Source: Treponemataceae bacterium (GTDB taxonomy: Bacteria > Spirochaetota > Spirochaetia > Treponematales > Treponemataceae). From it: a DNA stretch of 42,886 nt. The stretch spans positions 1 to 42,886 of the forward strand of contig JAKSTR010000018.1 of assembly GCA_024402495.1 (NCBI GenBank). Reading direction: 5' to 3'. Positions within the stretch are counted from its first letter, which is position 1. Every line of letters starts with the position of its first letter. Positions 8,232-16,174 of this stretch are shown one piece after another. The notes below the pieces were generated by a model. The model was given only the letters and a program-made list of their open reading frames with translations, was not told the origin of the DNA and did no database searches. Made by a program: the position numbers and the translations under genes.

Positions 8232-9365
8232 TTGAAAGATTCAAGAATTGATAAACTTGCCCAGATATTGGTTAATTTTTCCGTAAAAGTACAAAAAGGC
8301 GACCGCGTTTTGATTCAGAACAACAACCTGCAGCCGGATTTTATAAAGGCGCTGGTGCGTGCCGTTTATGCCGCAGGCGGGCTGCCTTTCGTTTCAATAA
8401 AAGACATAAGCGTTGAACGCGAAATTCTTTTGGGCGCAACCAAAGAACAGATGCAGCTGCGCGGCGAAATTGAACTTGAAGAAATGAAGCGCATGAACTG
8501 CTTCATCGGTTTCAGGTCTATGCAGAACCTTTATGCCCAGTGCGATGTGCCGGCAGAAAAAATGGAACTTTACGAAAAATATTATTACCAGCCGGTTCAC
8601 ATGAAGCAGCGTTTAAGCCATACGCGCTGGGTAGTTTTGCGCTGGCCAACAGCAGCAATGGCACAGCTTAGCGAAATGAGCGAAGAAGCTTTTGAAGATT
8701 TTTATTTTAAGGTTTGCTGTCTTGATTATGCAAAAATGTCAAAGGCAATGGATCCGTTAGTGGAACTGATGGAAAAAACTGACCGGGTGCGCATTGTAAG
8801 CCCGGCGTGTAACGGTTTTGCCGGCACGGACATCAGTTTTTCTATAAAGGGTTTGCCTGCAATTAAATGCGACGGCGCTGCAAACATTCCGGACGGCGAA
8901 GTTTATACCGCGCCTGTAAAAGATTCGGTAAACGGCACAATTTCTTACAATACGCCAAGTTTGCAGGGCGGCTTTTTGTACCAGAATATCAGCTTTGATT
9001 TTAAAGACGGAAAAATTGTTAACGCCCGGGCAAACGATACCGACCGCATTAACAAAGTTCTTGATACGGACGCAGGTTCGCGCTATGTGGGCGAGTTTGC
9101 AATTGGCGTAAACCCTTACATTTTGCAGCCCATGAAAGAAACCCTGTTTGACGAAAAAATTGCAGGTTCAATTCACTTTACGCCGGGCAATTCTTACGAT
9201 GACTGCGATAACGGCAATAAATCTGCCGTGCACTGGGATCTGGTTTTGATTCAGCGCCCGGAATACGGCGGCGGCGAAATTTATTTTGACGATAAACTGA
9301 TTCGCAAAAACGGCATTTTCGTTCACCCGGATTTGGAATGCCTGAACCCTGAAAATCTGGTTTAA
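8232..9365 (+). CDS. M29-family metalloaminopeptidase (AmpS/PepS-like)
   Basis: Family M29 aminopeptidases remove N-terminal residues from peptides in the cytoplasm using a two-metal centre. Length 377 fits (usually 370-415). The C-terminal metal-binding half is well conserved: E223 in NIPDGEV, E288 in GEFAIGVNP, H315 in SIHFTPGNSY (with Y322), and H334/D336 in SAVHWD, followed by GGGEIYFD. The N-terminal half carries the alpha/beta KVQKGDRVLIQ segment. Translation starts at TTG: AGGAGA at 8221-8226 lies 5 bases before it. A TATAAT at 8170-8175 could be the -10 box, giving a leader of about 50 bases. Monocistronic. Probably peptide salvage. Confidence 0.88.
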   Translation: MKDSRIDKLAQILVNFSVKVQKGDRVLIQNNNLQPDFIKALVRAVYAAGGLPFVSIKDISVEREILLGATKEQMQLRGEIELEEMKRMNCFIGFRSMQNLYAQCDVPAEKMELYEKYYYQPVHMKQRLSHTRWVVLRWPTAAMAQLSEMSEEAFEDFYFKVCCLDYAKMSKAMDPLVELMEKTDRVRIVSPACNGFAGTDISFSIKGLPAIKCDGAANIPDGEVYTAPVKDSVNGTISYNTPSLQGGFLYQNISFDFKDGKIVNARANDTDRINKVLDTDAGSRYVGEFAIGVNPYILQPMKETLFDEKIAGSIHFTPGNSYDDCDNGNKSAVHWDLVLIQRPEYGGGEIYFDDKLIRKNGIFVHPDLECLNPENLV

Positions 9366-9589
9366 TATTCGGTTTTTGCGGTTATGCTGAAAAATTTACA
9401 GGCTTAAGCGTCTGGTAAAACCCGCCGGAACTTTTTCAGTTCTTCGTGCCTGTTTATTTTTCAGCCTGACAGTTTGAAAATGCAGAAATATTTGCCAGTT
9501 TTTTACTGTTGCATTTTTGTATTGTAAAGAGTAATCTGAAACGAAGTTAAAAATTAACGATATAAAATTTTCCATAAGAAGGATTTAAG

Positions 9590-10495
9590 ATGGATTTTGT
9601 AGACGGAACACCACTTTATAAGTGTTACGGACATTTATTTACACAGCTTGCACAATTGAACCGTGCAGACAGCGTTATTACCGAAGAAAATGTTTTGCAG
9701 GAAGCCAATACCGACATTTTGAAAATTATGGACGGAATGCTTCAGGACGTTCTTCTGCCTGGTTCTGGGCTTAAAGGCAGCGAAAATGCCGTTGAATTTT
9801 TGAACGCCGTTAATTCCGGTAAGCGCGGCTTAATATTAATGGAACATTTCAGCAATTTTGACCTGCCGGGATTTTGCTATATTTTGCGCCACAGCGGCGT
9901 ACCGCAGGCTTCAGAAATTGCCGACCGTCTGGTTGCAATTGCCGGCATGAAGCTGAACGAACAGAACGCAATGGTCAGTGCCTGGGCTTCGGCATATTCG
10001 CGCATCGTAATTTATCCAAGCCGCAGCATTGCTTCCATTAAAGACCCTGAAGAACGCGCCGCAGAAGAGCAGCGCAGCCGCAAAATCAATATGGCATCTA
10101 TGCGCGCGCTGGACAATGTGCGCAAAATGGGCAAAATCGTTCTGGTTTTTCCGGCTGGTACGCGTTTCCGCAAAGACCGCCCGGAAACAAAGCGCGGTGT
10201 GCGCGAAATTGACTCTTACATCCGTCTTTCTGACGTAATCATGCCGGTTTCTATCAACGGCAACTGTCTGCGCATCTCGGATACAGACAGCGAAAACATG
10301 ATTGCAGACGAAGTTTGGCACGATAAAGTTTTCTTTACCTGCGGCAAAGTAATAGACTGCAAGCAGTTCAGAAAAGATATTCAGGACAAGCTGCCAGCCG
10401 ATCTGGAAGACAAAAAGCAGCCGGTTGTTGATGCCGTGATGGATATTTTGAACGGTATGCACGACGAAGTTGAAAAAACTCGTTTCAGCGAATAA
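9590..10495 (+). CDS. Lysophospholipid / glycerol-phosphate acyltransferase-like protein
   Basis: 301 residues of the PlsC/PlsB-type acyltransferase fold. The catalytic H-x4-D motif is EHFSNFD (H86, D91), and the glycerol-phosphate-binding block appears as FPAGTR at 187-192, where most relatives have FPEGTR or similar. PVSINGN at about 220-226 matches the later conserved block. No transmembrane segment is evident, so it would be a peripheral inner-membrane enzyme transferring an acyl chain in phospholipid synthesis. The exact acceptor cannot be told. AGAAGG lies 7 bases before the ATG. It is followed by the strong hairpin at 10614. Confidence 0.75.
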   Translation: MDFVDGTPLYKCYGHLFTQLAQLNRADSVITEENVLQEANTDILKIMDGMLQDVLLPGSGLKGSENAVEFLNAVNSGKRGLILMEHFSNFDLPGFCYILRHSGVPQASEIADRLVAIAGMKLNEQNAMVSAWASAYSRIVIYPSRSIASIKDPEERAAEEQRSRKINMASMRALDNVRKMGKIVLVFPAGTRFRKDRPETKRGVREIDSYIRLSDVIMPVSINGNCLRISDTDSENMIADEVWHDKVFFTCGKVIDCKQFRKDIQDKLPADLEDKKQPVVDAVMDILNGMHDEVEKTRFSE

Positions 10496-10613
10496 TTTTT
10501 TCAGTTTTTTGCAGAACGAAAAATAAAAATTGCCGGCGTTGCCGGTAAAAATATAAAATTCATCGAGGTTGGATGAAATATTTTAATTTATGGTTAGACC
10601 CAATTGTGCTGTA

Positions 10614-10680
10614 ACAGGCACTGATTGAGAGTTTACCAAAATAGGGCAAAAAGCCCGTTCTAATCAGTGCCTGTTTTTTT
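10614..10680 (+). terminator. Long-stem terminator with nested hairpin
   Basis: A 13-base perfect outer stem (ACAGGCACTGATT at 10614-10626, AATCAGTGCCTGT at 10662-10674) encloses a second hairpin GGGC-AAAAA-GCCC (10644-10656) and ends in T7. It stands 119 bases after the acyltransferase and 38 bases before the GNAT start, so it may also attenuate the GNAT gene. Confidence 0.85.
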
Positions 10681-10717
10681 ACTGTACCGGCAGAACCGGC
10701 AATAGGGAAAAAAAAAC

Positions 10718-11341
10718 ATGATTATTCGATTGGAAGAAAAGAAAGATTTTTTTGAAGTTGAAGCTTTAATTCGCGAAGCTTTTTGGAACGTTTACAAACC
10801 CGGTTGCAGCGAACACTTTATAATGCACAAGATGCGCACTCATAAAGATTTTATTCCGCAGCTGAGTTTTGTAATGCAGGATGACAGCAGGGAAAATGCG
10901 CCGATTATCGGGCAGAATGTTTTCTTTCCGGCTGAAATTGCCTGTTTTGACGGCAAAAAGCTTAAAATTGCAACAATGGGGCCAATCGGCATTCACCCGG
11001 ATTACAAGCGCAAAGGCTTTGGAAAAATGCTGCTGGACTACACCTTGCAGAAGGCAAAAGACTATGGTTTTGGCGCGGTGTGTTTTGAAGGCAATATCGA
11101 TTTTTACGGTAAAAGCGGTTTTGACCTTGCAAGCAAAATGCACGTGCATTATCACGGTTTGCCGCCAGAAGATGAAGTACCGTTTTTTTTGTGTAAGGAA
11201 TTAGTGCCCGGCTTTTTGCGCGGCATTGAAGGAACTTACGCATCGCCCGATGTTTATTTTGCAGACGACGCTGATGTTGATGCATTTGATGCAAACTTTG
11301 CGCCAAAGCAGAAGTTAAAATTACCGGGTCAGCTTTTTTAA
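10718..11341 (+). CDS. GNAT-family N-acetyltransferase
   Basis: 207 residues with one GNAT domain over about residues 1-150. The acetyl-CoA-binding motif A is IGIHPDYKRKGFGKMLL (the R/Q-x-x-G-x-G/A loop is KRKGFG), preceded by beta-strand 4 with IATMGPIG and followed by the Tyr of FYGKSGF that normally acts as general acid. Overall it resembles YhbS-type acetyltransferases. The acceptor is unknown; the C-terminal 50 residues contain an unusual run of Asp. The ribosome binding site is weak (AGGG about 10 bases upstream), and the gene starts 38 bases after a strong terminator-like hairpin, so conditional expression is possible. Confidence 0.82.
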   Translation: MIIRLEEKKDFFEVEALIREAFWNVYKPGCSEHFIMHKMRTHKDFIPQLSFVMQDDSRENAPIIGQNVFFPAEIACFDGKKLKIATMGPIGIHPDYKRKGFGKMLLDYTLQKAKDYGFGAVCFEGNIDFYGKSGFDLASKMHVHYHGLPPEDEVPFFLCKELVPGFLRGIEGTYASPDVYFADDADVDAFDANFAPKQKLKLPGQLF

Positions 11342-11357
11342 TTTGAAAAGCTGAAAA

Positions 11358-11424
11358 AAATAAAAAAGCCTTGCTGCTTTTAAAGTGCTTACAAATGCGC
11401 TTTGGGCGGCAAGGCTTTTTATTT
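11358..11424. terminator. Bidirectional long-stem terminator with nested hairpin
   Basis: Arms AAATAAAAAAGCCTTGC (11358-11374) and GCAAGGCTTTTTATTT (11409-11424) pair with one bulge. The loop contains AAAGTGC/GCGCTTT (11382-11388, 11397-11403). It separates the converging GNAT and TraX genes. Confidence 0.82.
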
Positions 11425-11439
11425 GTCTGTCCGGGTTTT

Positions 11440-12219
11440 TCAGCCCAGAGCGAAGAAAGAAAAAATTGCTGAAAAATCAGCTTTCAGGCACAGCTTGTAA
11501 ATTATCCACAATACCAGCAGGTGACCGGGATAAAAGCCGTAAAACATATATTGAATCGGTTTGCTGTGCGGCCCCTGCTTGCCTTTGTAAAGCCAGATAA
11601 TTGGCAGCGCCAGCACCGCCAGCCCCTGCTGAACAAGTTCAATATTGCGTCCAAAAATTTCAACCGGGTAAACCTGCCCGCCAAACCCCAAATAGTGAAT
11701 TGCAACCATTGCCGCAAACTGCAACGCAAAATTGTACCATTTTCTGCCCCTGAAAAAATAAAAGGAAAAAATTGTAAGAATGCCAAAGGCAAAATAATCA
11801 AACATCAAAACCGTGCCAGCCAGCGCGCCGCCTGCACCAATTAAAAGAATGAAAAGAATTTCCTGCCAGCGCTTTTTGGTTTTTGCCCATTCAAAACCTT
11901 TCAGGCACAAAAGTCCAAGCAGAAATGTCCACAAAACGTTCTGGTGAAAAGGGTAAAAAAATGCGCCGCTGTAAATTAAATCAAATGGCACTTCCGAAAT
12001 AAGGGCAAAAATCAGCATTCGCAGAACGTATTTTTTAAAGTTTCTGGTATAAAAAAAGCCTTCCACGCACATAAATGCGAAAATTGGAAAAGCCAGCCGC
12101 CCGATGCAGGTTAGCCAGCGCTGGCTGCCAAAAAATGTTGCCCATAAATGGTCTAAAAGCATAAAAGCCATTGCCAGAATGTGCAGTGTAAACGAAGAAA
12201 TTTCAAATTTGGTTTTCAT
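11440..12219 (-). CDS. TraX-family membrane protein (paralogue 1)
   Basis: 259 residues with about 7-8 hydrophobic helices and the TraX signature at the N-terminus: MLLDHLW, then CIGRLAFPIFAFMCVEGFFYTRN. TraX of the F plasmid N-acetylates pilin. Chromosomal homologues such as this have no assigned substrate and belong to a broader acyltransferase-like membrane family. No conjugation gene is present. A second copy with the same architecture lies at 41006-41767. The ATG has no Shine-Dalgarno; instead TATAAT lies 10-15 bases upstream, implying a leader of about 3 bases. Confidence 0.82.
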   Translation of the reverse strand: MKTKFEISSFTLHILAMAFMLLDHLWATFFGSQRWLTCIGRLAFPIFAFMCVEGFFYTRNFKKYVLRMLIFALISEVPFDLIYSGAFFYPFHQNVLWTFLLGLLCLKGFEWAKTKKRWQEILFILLIGAGGALAGTVLMFDYFAFGILTIFSFYFFRGRKWYNFALQFAAMVAIHYLGFGGQVYPVEIFGRNIELVQQGLAVLALPIIWLYKGKQGPHSKPIQYMFYGFYPGHLLVLWIIYKLCLKADFSAIFSFFALG

Positions 12220-12221
12220 GG

Positions 12222-12234
12222 TGAATAAATTATA
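12222..12234 (-). promoter_or_regulatory. -10 box adjacent to the traX-like start (near-leaderless)
   Basis: Minus-strand TATAAT occupies 12229-12234. Standard spacing puts the transcript start near 12222, 3 bases before the ATG at 12219. There is no purine-rich ribosome binding site. Confidence 0.45.
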
Positions 12235-12369
12235 AGGTATTTACACTGTGAAATACAGCTTTTTTTATACTTGAAGGTTTCGGCGCATTGCCGTGCTTGC
12301 GCACAGCATTTGATTTGTTCCCAAAAACATTAAAAATCGACGTTCGGGCAAAATGCGCAGATTACAGAA

Positions 12370-14466
12370 TTATTTCAAAACGCTTAAATCAAATCCGCAG
12401 TTGTTTTTGCCCTGGCGCTTTACCGTATAAAGGGCGTTGTCCGCATTCCTGAAAAGCTGCTTGCTGTAACCGTTTAGCGAAAACGCGCAGCCCGCGCTGA
12501 TTGTAGTGCCGGGCAGGTTTTCGTTGTGCCGGTTTAAAACTGCGTTTACGCCTGCAATTTTGTCACTTATAACGCCGCGGTTTTCCAGCAGTGCGTTCGG
12601 CATAATCAGCACAAATTCGTCGCCGCCGTACCTAAAAACCTTGTCGCTGGCGCGCACAATTTTGCTTAATTGAACGGAAACTTCTTTTATTATCTTGTCT
12701 CCAACCTGATGCCCGAAATTGTCGTTAATCTGCTTAAAGTTATCAATGTCAATAATTACAAGGCTCAGCGGTTCGGATGATTTTTCCAGTTCGGCGGTAA
12801 TCTGGTCAAAGGCGTTGCGGTTAAAAACCCCCGTCAGCGCATCGTGTTCCGAAGAAAACTTTAAATACTGGTGGCGCATCAGGTTCCGCTGGTGTGCAGA
12901 ACCTGCTATAAAAAGAATAACCAGAAGCAGGCACGCAAATGTCATGGAAGCAGCAAAATTATGGCGCACAAAACTTAAAAGCGAATAATCGCTTTTTACC
13001 TGCGAGTTTCTGTTCAGCGATTCAATCAGCGTTGATTTTTCAACTTTTTTTAAGCCGTTCTGCAAAATTGAATAAAGAATAGGGTTGTTGCGGTTTACGG
13101 CGAAAGAATAACCGGCCTCAGCATCGATATTAACGCTTTTCAGAAGGTCGTATTGCGGAAAACTGTTGCGGTAATAATTCCAGCTGCCCGCGTTCATTAT
13201 AATTGCGTCAACCTGCCCCTTGCGCAAGCTTTTCAAGCTGTCTTCCAGCGTTTCAAATGCCACCGAATTTTCTTCCTTGCCGTTCATTATTAAAAATGCG
13301 TACTGTTCCGGGCTGCCTTTTGTATAACCGAAACGCTGATATGCGTTAATTCCCTTGTATTCGTCCGCGTAAATCAGCGAAAGCCGGTCTTCAATTACCG
13401 GGAAAGTCTGAATGTAATTCAGTTTTTCGGAAATCCATTCGCTGTCCATAACCGGAAAAATGCAGTCTACTTCGCCGTTTTGCAGGGCTAAAACCATTTC
13501 GTTGCTGCTGTTAAAGGGAACGGTTTCAAATTCCGCATAAAGGCTGCTGCTCAACAGGGGCAAAAGGTCTGCAATCATGCCGGTTGCATTGCCGTTTTTG
13601 TCGCAGTCTGCAAATGGCATGGTGTGGGTGCGGTAGCCTGCGCGCAAAACCGGGTGCTGCATAAGCCACAGGTTTTCTTCGGCGCTTAAAGTTGTGTGAA
13701 GAACTGTCTTTTTATAATATTTTTCGTGCAGAAAACCGTTAAAATTGGGTTCTGCTTCAAGGATTTTGTTCTGCGCTTTGTTCAGCTGGTCTAATAAGTC
13801 CGGGCGCGCCGGGTTTACCGCAAAATAAAAATTGCTCTGCCCGATATAAAACGCCGGCTTAATCCCTTCGCTTTGATTTTTTTCAGTTGCTACAAGCGCA
13901 TCAATTTCGCCCTGTTGCAGTTTTGCAAGCCGGTCTGCTTCTCCGCCGCAAGGTACAATCTGGCAGTTCAGCTTGTTCTGGGCAACAAATTCCTTTAAAT
14001 ACTGCATGTCCAAAGTATTTTTGTCTGCGGCAATGCGCTTGCTGTTCAGCGTCCGGGCGTTATTTGGGTCTGTTGTCTGGTCAAACTGGGGCACAAAAAT
14101 GAAATGGCGTTCTTCGCCCATAGGGTTTTTTGCCAGAAGCATTTTTTGCATTCCGGCATCGCTTGCAAAAACGCCGTCTATTATGTCAATTTTTCCGTCT
14201 AAAAAAGCCGCAAAAACCGCGTTTTTGTCGCCGTAAAAATACTGGTAGTGCCAGCCGGTATATTTTGCAATTGTCTGGTAATATTCGTAGCCGTAGCCGG
14301 TTTTTATAGCCGCGTCATTTTGCCCGATGTGAAAAAAATCGTCGCTAAAATAGCCAATGCGCACGGTCTGGCTGGTTTGGGCAAATGCTGAAAATGCAGA
14401 AAAATAAAAAGCGGTAAGAATTGCAAAAGAAATGAACTTTTTAAAAATATGGTGAATCGGTTTCAT
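12370..14466 (-). CDS. Tandem solute-binding-sensor diguanylate cyclase (SBP-SBP-GGDEF)
   Basis: About 698 residues from the preferred ATG at 14466. An in-frame TTG at 14487 adds 7 residues but has no site of its own, while TGGGGA precedes the ATG. Order: signal peptide/anchor (to AFAQ, about 30), a first periplasmic type-3 binding domain (about 35-260), a second (about 270-495), a transmembrane helix (about 500-522) and a cytoplasmic GGDEF domain. The active-site GGDEF is intact at about 614-618, and RASD five residues before it matches the product-inhibitory I-site. It should make cyclic di-GMP in response to small ligands, perhaps amino acids, bound outside. No EAL partner or PilZ gene is seen nearby. 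Confidence 0.88.
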   Translation of the reverse strand: MKPIHHIFKKFISFAILTAFYFSAFSAFAQTSQTVRIGYFSDDFFHIGQNDAAIKTGYGYEYYQTIAKYTGWHYQYFYGDKNAVFAAFLDGKIDIIDGVFASDAGMQKMLLAKNPMGEERHFIFVPQFDQTTDPNNARTLNSKRIAADKNTLDMQYLKEFVAQNKLNCQIVPCGGEADRLAKLQQGEIDALVATEKNQSEGIKPAFYIGQSNFYFAVNPARPDLLDQLNKAQNKILEAEPNFNGFLHEKYYKKTVLHTTLSAEENLWLMQHPVLRAGYRTHTMPFADCDKNGNATGMIADLLPLLSSSLYAEFETVPFNSSNEMVLALQNGEVDCIFPVMDSEWISEKLNYIQTFPVIEDRLSLIYADEYKGINAYQRFGYTKGSPEQYAFLIMNGKEENSVAFETLEDSLKSLRKGQVDAIIMNAGSWNYYRNSFPQYDLLKSVNIDAEAGYSFAVNRNNPILYSILQNGLKKVEKSTLIESLNRNSQVKSDYSLLSFVRHNFAASMTFACLLLVILFIAGSAHQRNLMRHQYLKFSSEHDALTGVFNRNAFDQITAELEKSSEPLSLVIIDIDNFKQINDNFGHQVGDKIIKEVSVQLSKIVRASDKVFRYGGDEFVLIMPNALLENRGVISDKIAGVNAVLNRHNENLPGTTISAGCAFSLNGYSKQLFRNADNALYTVKRQGKNNCGFDLSVLK

Positions 14467-14487
14467 ATTTCCCCAGAGTTTTTGCAA

Positions 14488-14781
14488 AATCAGCCTGAAA
14501 AATTACAGATTCTGCCGTTTTTTTTACATTCAGGCGGCGTGTGCAGCGCAAGGCTCATTAAATTTATCGTATTTAATGTTGAAAAACAAAAGCCCCCGGT
14601 TTACATATGTTTACCGGTTTTTTCCGGGGCAGGAAAGATGATGAACAGTTTTATAAAACAAAAGCCTGCAAAAAATTGCAAAATCTTTTACAATTTTTTA
14701 CAGGCTTTATTCGTGCGTCGGGTTTGATGCCCCTTGATAAGAACAACATACATCGCTGCTTGCGGCGATGTTGCTGATTTT
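14488..14781. other. Intergenic region with hairpins and repeat copy
   Basis: No gene. It holds a weak CCGGT/ACCGG structure around 14597-14618, the terminator at 14661-14708, and, from 14710, the second copy of the TTCGTG(T/C)GTCGGGTTT repeat including ACATCGC/GCGATGT arms. Confidence 0.5.
14661..14708 (-). terminator. Long-stem terminator of the DUF2975-HTH operon
   Basis: 18-base arms at 14661-14678 and 14691-14708 pair at 17 of 18 positions (AAAGCCTG-C-AAAAAATTG against CAATTTTTT-A-CAGGCTTT) around a 12-base loop, 73 bases beyond the HTH stop. Confidence 0.7.
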
Positions 14782-14782
14782 T
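14710..14782 (+). repeat. Short repeat, copy 2 of 2 (other near 4918)
   Basis: Shares TTCGTGCGTCGGGTTT...CCCC and CTTGCGGCGATGTTGCTGA with the copy at 4918-4972. The middle differs and here contains an AACAACATACATCGC segment able to pair with GCGATGTTG. Confidence 0.45.
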
Positions 14783-15009
14783 CAGCTTTCGGTTTCTTCC
14801 TGCTGGTCGCCGGGGGCATATTCCAGAATGTCGCCGGGCTGGCAGTTAAGGGCGCTGCAAATTGCGTCCAGCGTAGAAAACCTGATGGCGCTTATTTTGC
14901 CGGTTTTCATTTTGGAAAGGTTTACGTTTGTTATGCCAACTTTTTCGCTCAGTTCGTTTAGTGAAATTTTGCGGTCTGCCATTACGCGGTCTAATCTCAT
15001 TACAATCAT
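14782..15009 (-). CDS. Small Xre-family HTH regulator paired with DUF2975
   Basis: 75 residues, nearly all one Cro/C1-type helix-turn-helix: LDRVMADRKISLNELSEKVG (helices 1-2) and ITNVNLSKMKTGK (recognition helix), then STLDAICSALNCQPGDILEY, a hallmark of the YozG/HTH_26 group. Its ATG overlaps the upstream gene's TGA (ATGA, 15006-15009), and GGAAGG in that gene serves as ribosome binding site, so translation is coupled. Such regulators commonly accompany a DUF2975 membrane protein and probably control their own operon. The inverted repeat at 15732-15772 is a candidate operator. Confidence 0.87.
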   Translation of the reverse strand: MIVMRLDRVMADRKISLNELSEKVGITNVNLSKMKTGKISAIRFSTLDAICSALNCQPGDILEYAPGDQQEETES

Positions 15010-15581
15010 ACAAGGCCTTCCACGTCTTTTTCCAGGTTTTCGCCGTATGCAAAAATTTCGCTTAAAGCCAGAACGACAATGCCGGTAATAATTTTTGACA
15101 TATCAACAGACATTTCTGCAATTTCCATGCCGATGACTGGTCTGAAAATTGCGCTTATGATGGTCTGGACAACCGGAATTAAAATTAAGAAAATGCCGAT
15201 TTCGCGAACCATGCGCGTAATGTCTTTCTGGAAAGGTGTTTCGCCTTTTGCAAACCATGTTTTGCCTTTCATTGTGCGCAGTATTAAGTTTACGTTGCGG
15301 AAAATCATTGTGTAGCAAAGGTTTGCAAGAATGCCTGAAATCAGAATTGCAAGAACGCCGGGGCGCAGATATTCGCCGTTGCGGATAACCTGAACGCAGA
15401 ATCCGGCAGATTTCAGTTCGTTGTTTGTTTCGCTTGCCATTGCCGTAACCCAGTTCTGCACTGTTGCCGGTTTTGCAAAATGCAGAATTGTAGCTATAAA
15501 ATAGGCGGCTGCTACTGCCAGAAAGAAGAATTCAAAAACCAGACTTAAAATTTCTGTTGCTTTGGTAAGTTTTCTGTTCAT
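15006..15581 (-). CDS. DUF2975 four-helix membrane protein
   Basis: 191 residues with four predicted membrane helices (about 13-33, 75-98, 125-150, 160-178). The layout and the tail IITGIVVLALSEIFAYGENLEKDVEGLV are typical of DUF2975, whose biochemical role is unknown. It is the first gene of a two-gene operon with the Xre regulator. The ATG at 15581 follows AGGGA at a spacing of 7. By context it may be a membrane sensor or target linked to the regulator, but this is inference. Confidence 0.82.
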   Translation of the reverse strand: MNRKLTKATEILSLVFEFFFLAVAAAYFIATILHFAKPATVQNWVTAMASETNNELKSAGFCVQVIRNGEYLRPGVLAILISGILANLCYTMIFRNVNLILRTMKGKTWFAKGETPFQKDITRMVREIGIFLILIPVVQTIISAIFRPVIGMEIAEMSVDMSKIITGIVVLALSEIFAYGENLEKDVEGLV

Positions 15582-15731
15582 ATTATTTCCCTGTAAATGT
15601 TCCCAATGCCGGTTTTTCTGCTTTAACAGCTGGCATTAAAGGTAAGTTTTAATTAGTTTTTTGTGTGTTGCGCATTCACATTTACAGGTATACAGAAATT
15701 AAAAACATTTGTCAATAAAAATTTAATGAAA

Positions 15732-15772
15732 AACGATAAATTGTTTATGTTTTAAATAAATAATTTATCGTT
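15732..15772. promoter_or_regulatory. Perfect 11-base inverted repeat, candidate operator
   Basis: AACGATAAATT (15732-15742) and AATTTATCGTT (15762-15772), separated by 19 AT-rich bases, lie about 150 bases upstream of the DUF2975-HTH operon and just past the trxA terminator. The half-site spacing (about 30 bases, near three helical turns) suits a dimer or tetramer of the small regulator, though an RNA hairpin is also possible. Confidence 0.45.
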
Positions 15773-15778
15773 GTAAAA

Positions 15779-15815
15779 AAATACCGGCAGAATACAGCGA
15801 TACCTGCCGGTATTT
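15779..15815 (-). terminator. Terminator of trxA
   Basis: AAATACCGGCAG / CTGCCGGTATTT perfect 12-base arms around 13 bases, with T runs on either strand. It lies 9 bases past the trxA stop. Confidence 0.85.
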
Positions 15816-15823
15816 TTTTGCGT

Positions 15824-16135
15824 TTACAGGTTGCTGTCGATAAAGCCTTTTAAGGTTTCTTTTGGCATAAAGCCCGCCCTTGCTGCAACCGGCTTGCCGT
15901 TTTTAATAATTGCCAGATACGGAATGCTTACAATGCCGAATTCCTGTGCAATGTTCGGGCACTGGTCAACATCAACGTTATAAAAGCTAACTTTTCCGGC
16001 ATATTCTTCAGAAACCTGTTCCACGATTGGCGCAATCATTTTGCACGGACCGCACCATGTTGCCGAAAAATCTACAAATGCAACGTTCTGTTCTTTTGCT
16101 TCTGTAAAATCTTTTTCTGTCAGTTTCTTTACCAT
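15824..16135 (-). CDS. trxA: Thioredoxin
   Basis: A 103-residue cytoplasmic thioredoxin with the classical active site WCGPCKM (C28, C31), the cis-Pro segment SIPYLAI, and the usual length. It reduces protein disulfides. AAGGAG 7 bases upstream of the ATG is a good ribosome binding site. It is the second gene of an operon with the reductase-like flavoprotein, 39 bases downstream of it, so the two are presumed redox partners. Confidence 0.95.
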   Translation of the reverse strand: MVKKLTEKDFTEAKEQNVAFVDFSATWCGPCKMIAPIVEQVSEEYAGKVSFYNVDVDQCPNIAQEFGIVSIPYLAIIKNGKPVAARAGFMPKETLKGFIDSNL

Positions 16136-16174
16136 AAAAATCTCCTTATAAATACCGCGCTTGCGGCAAGCCTT

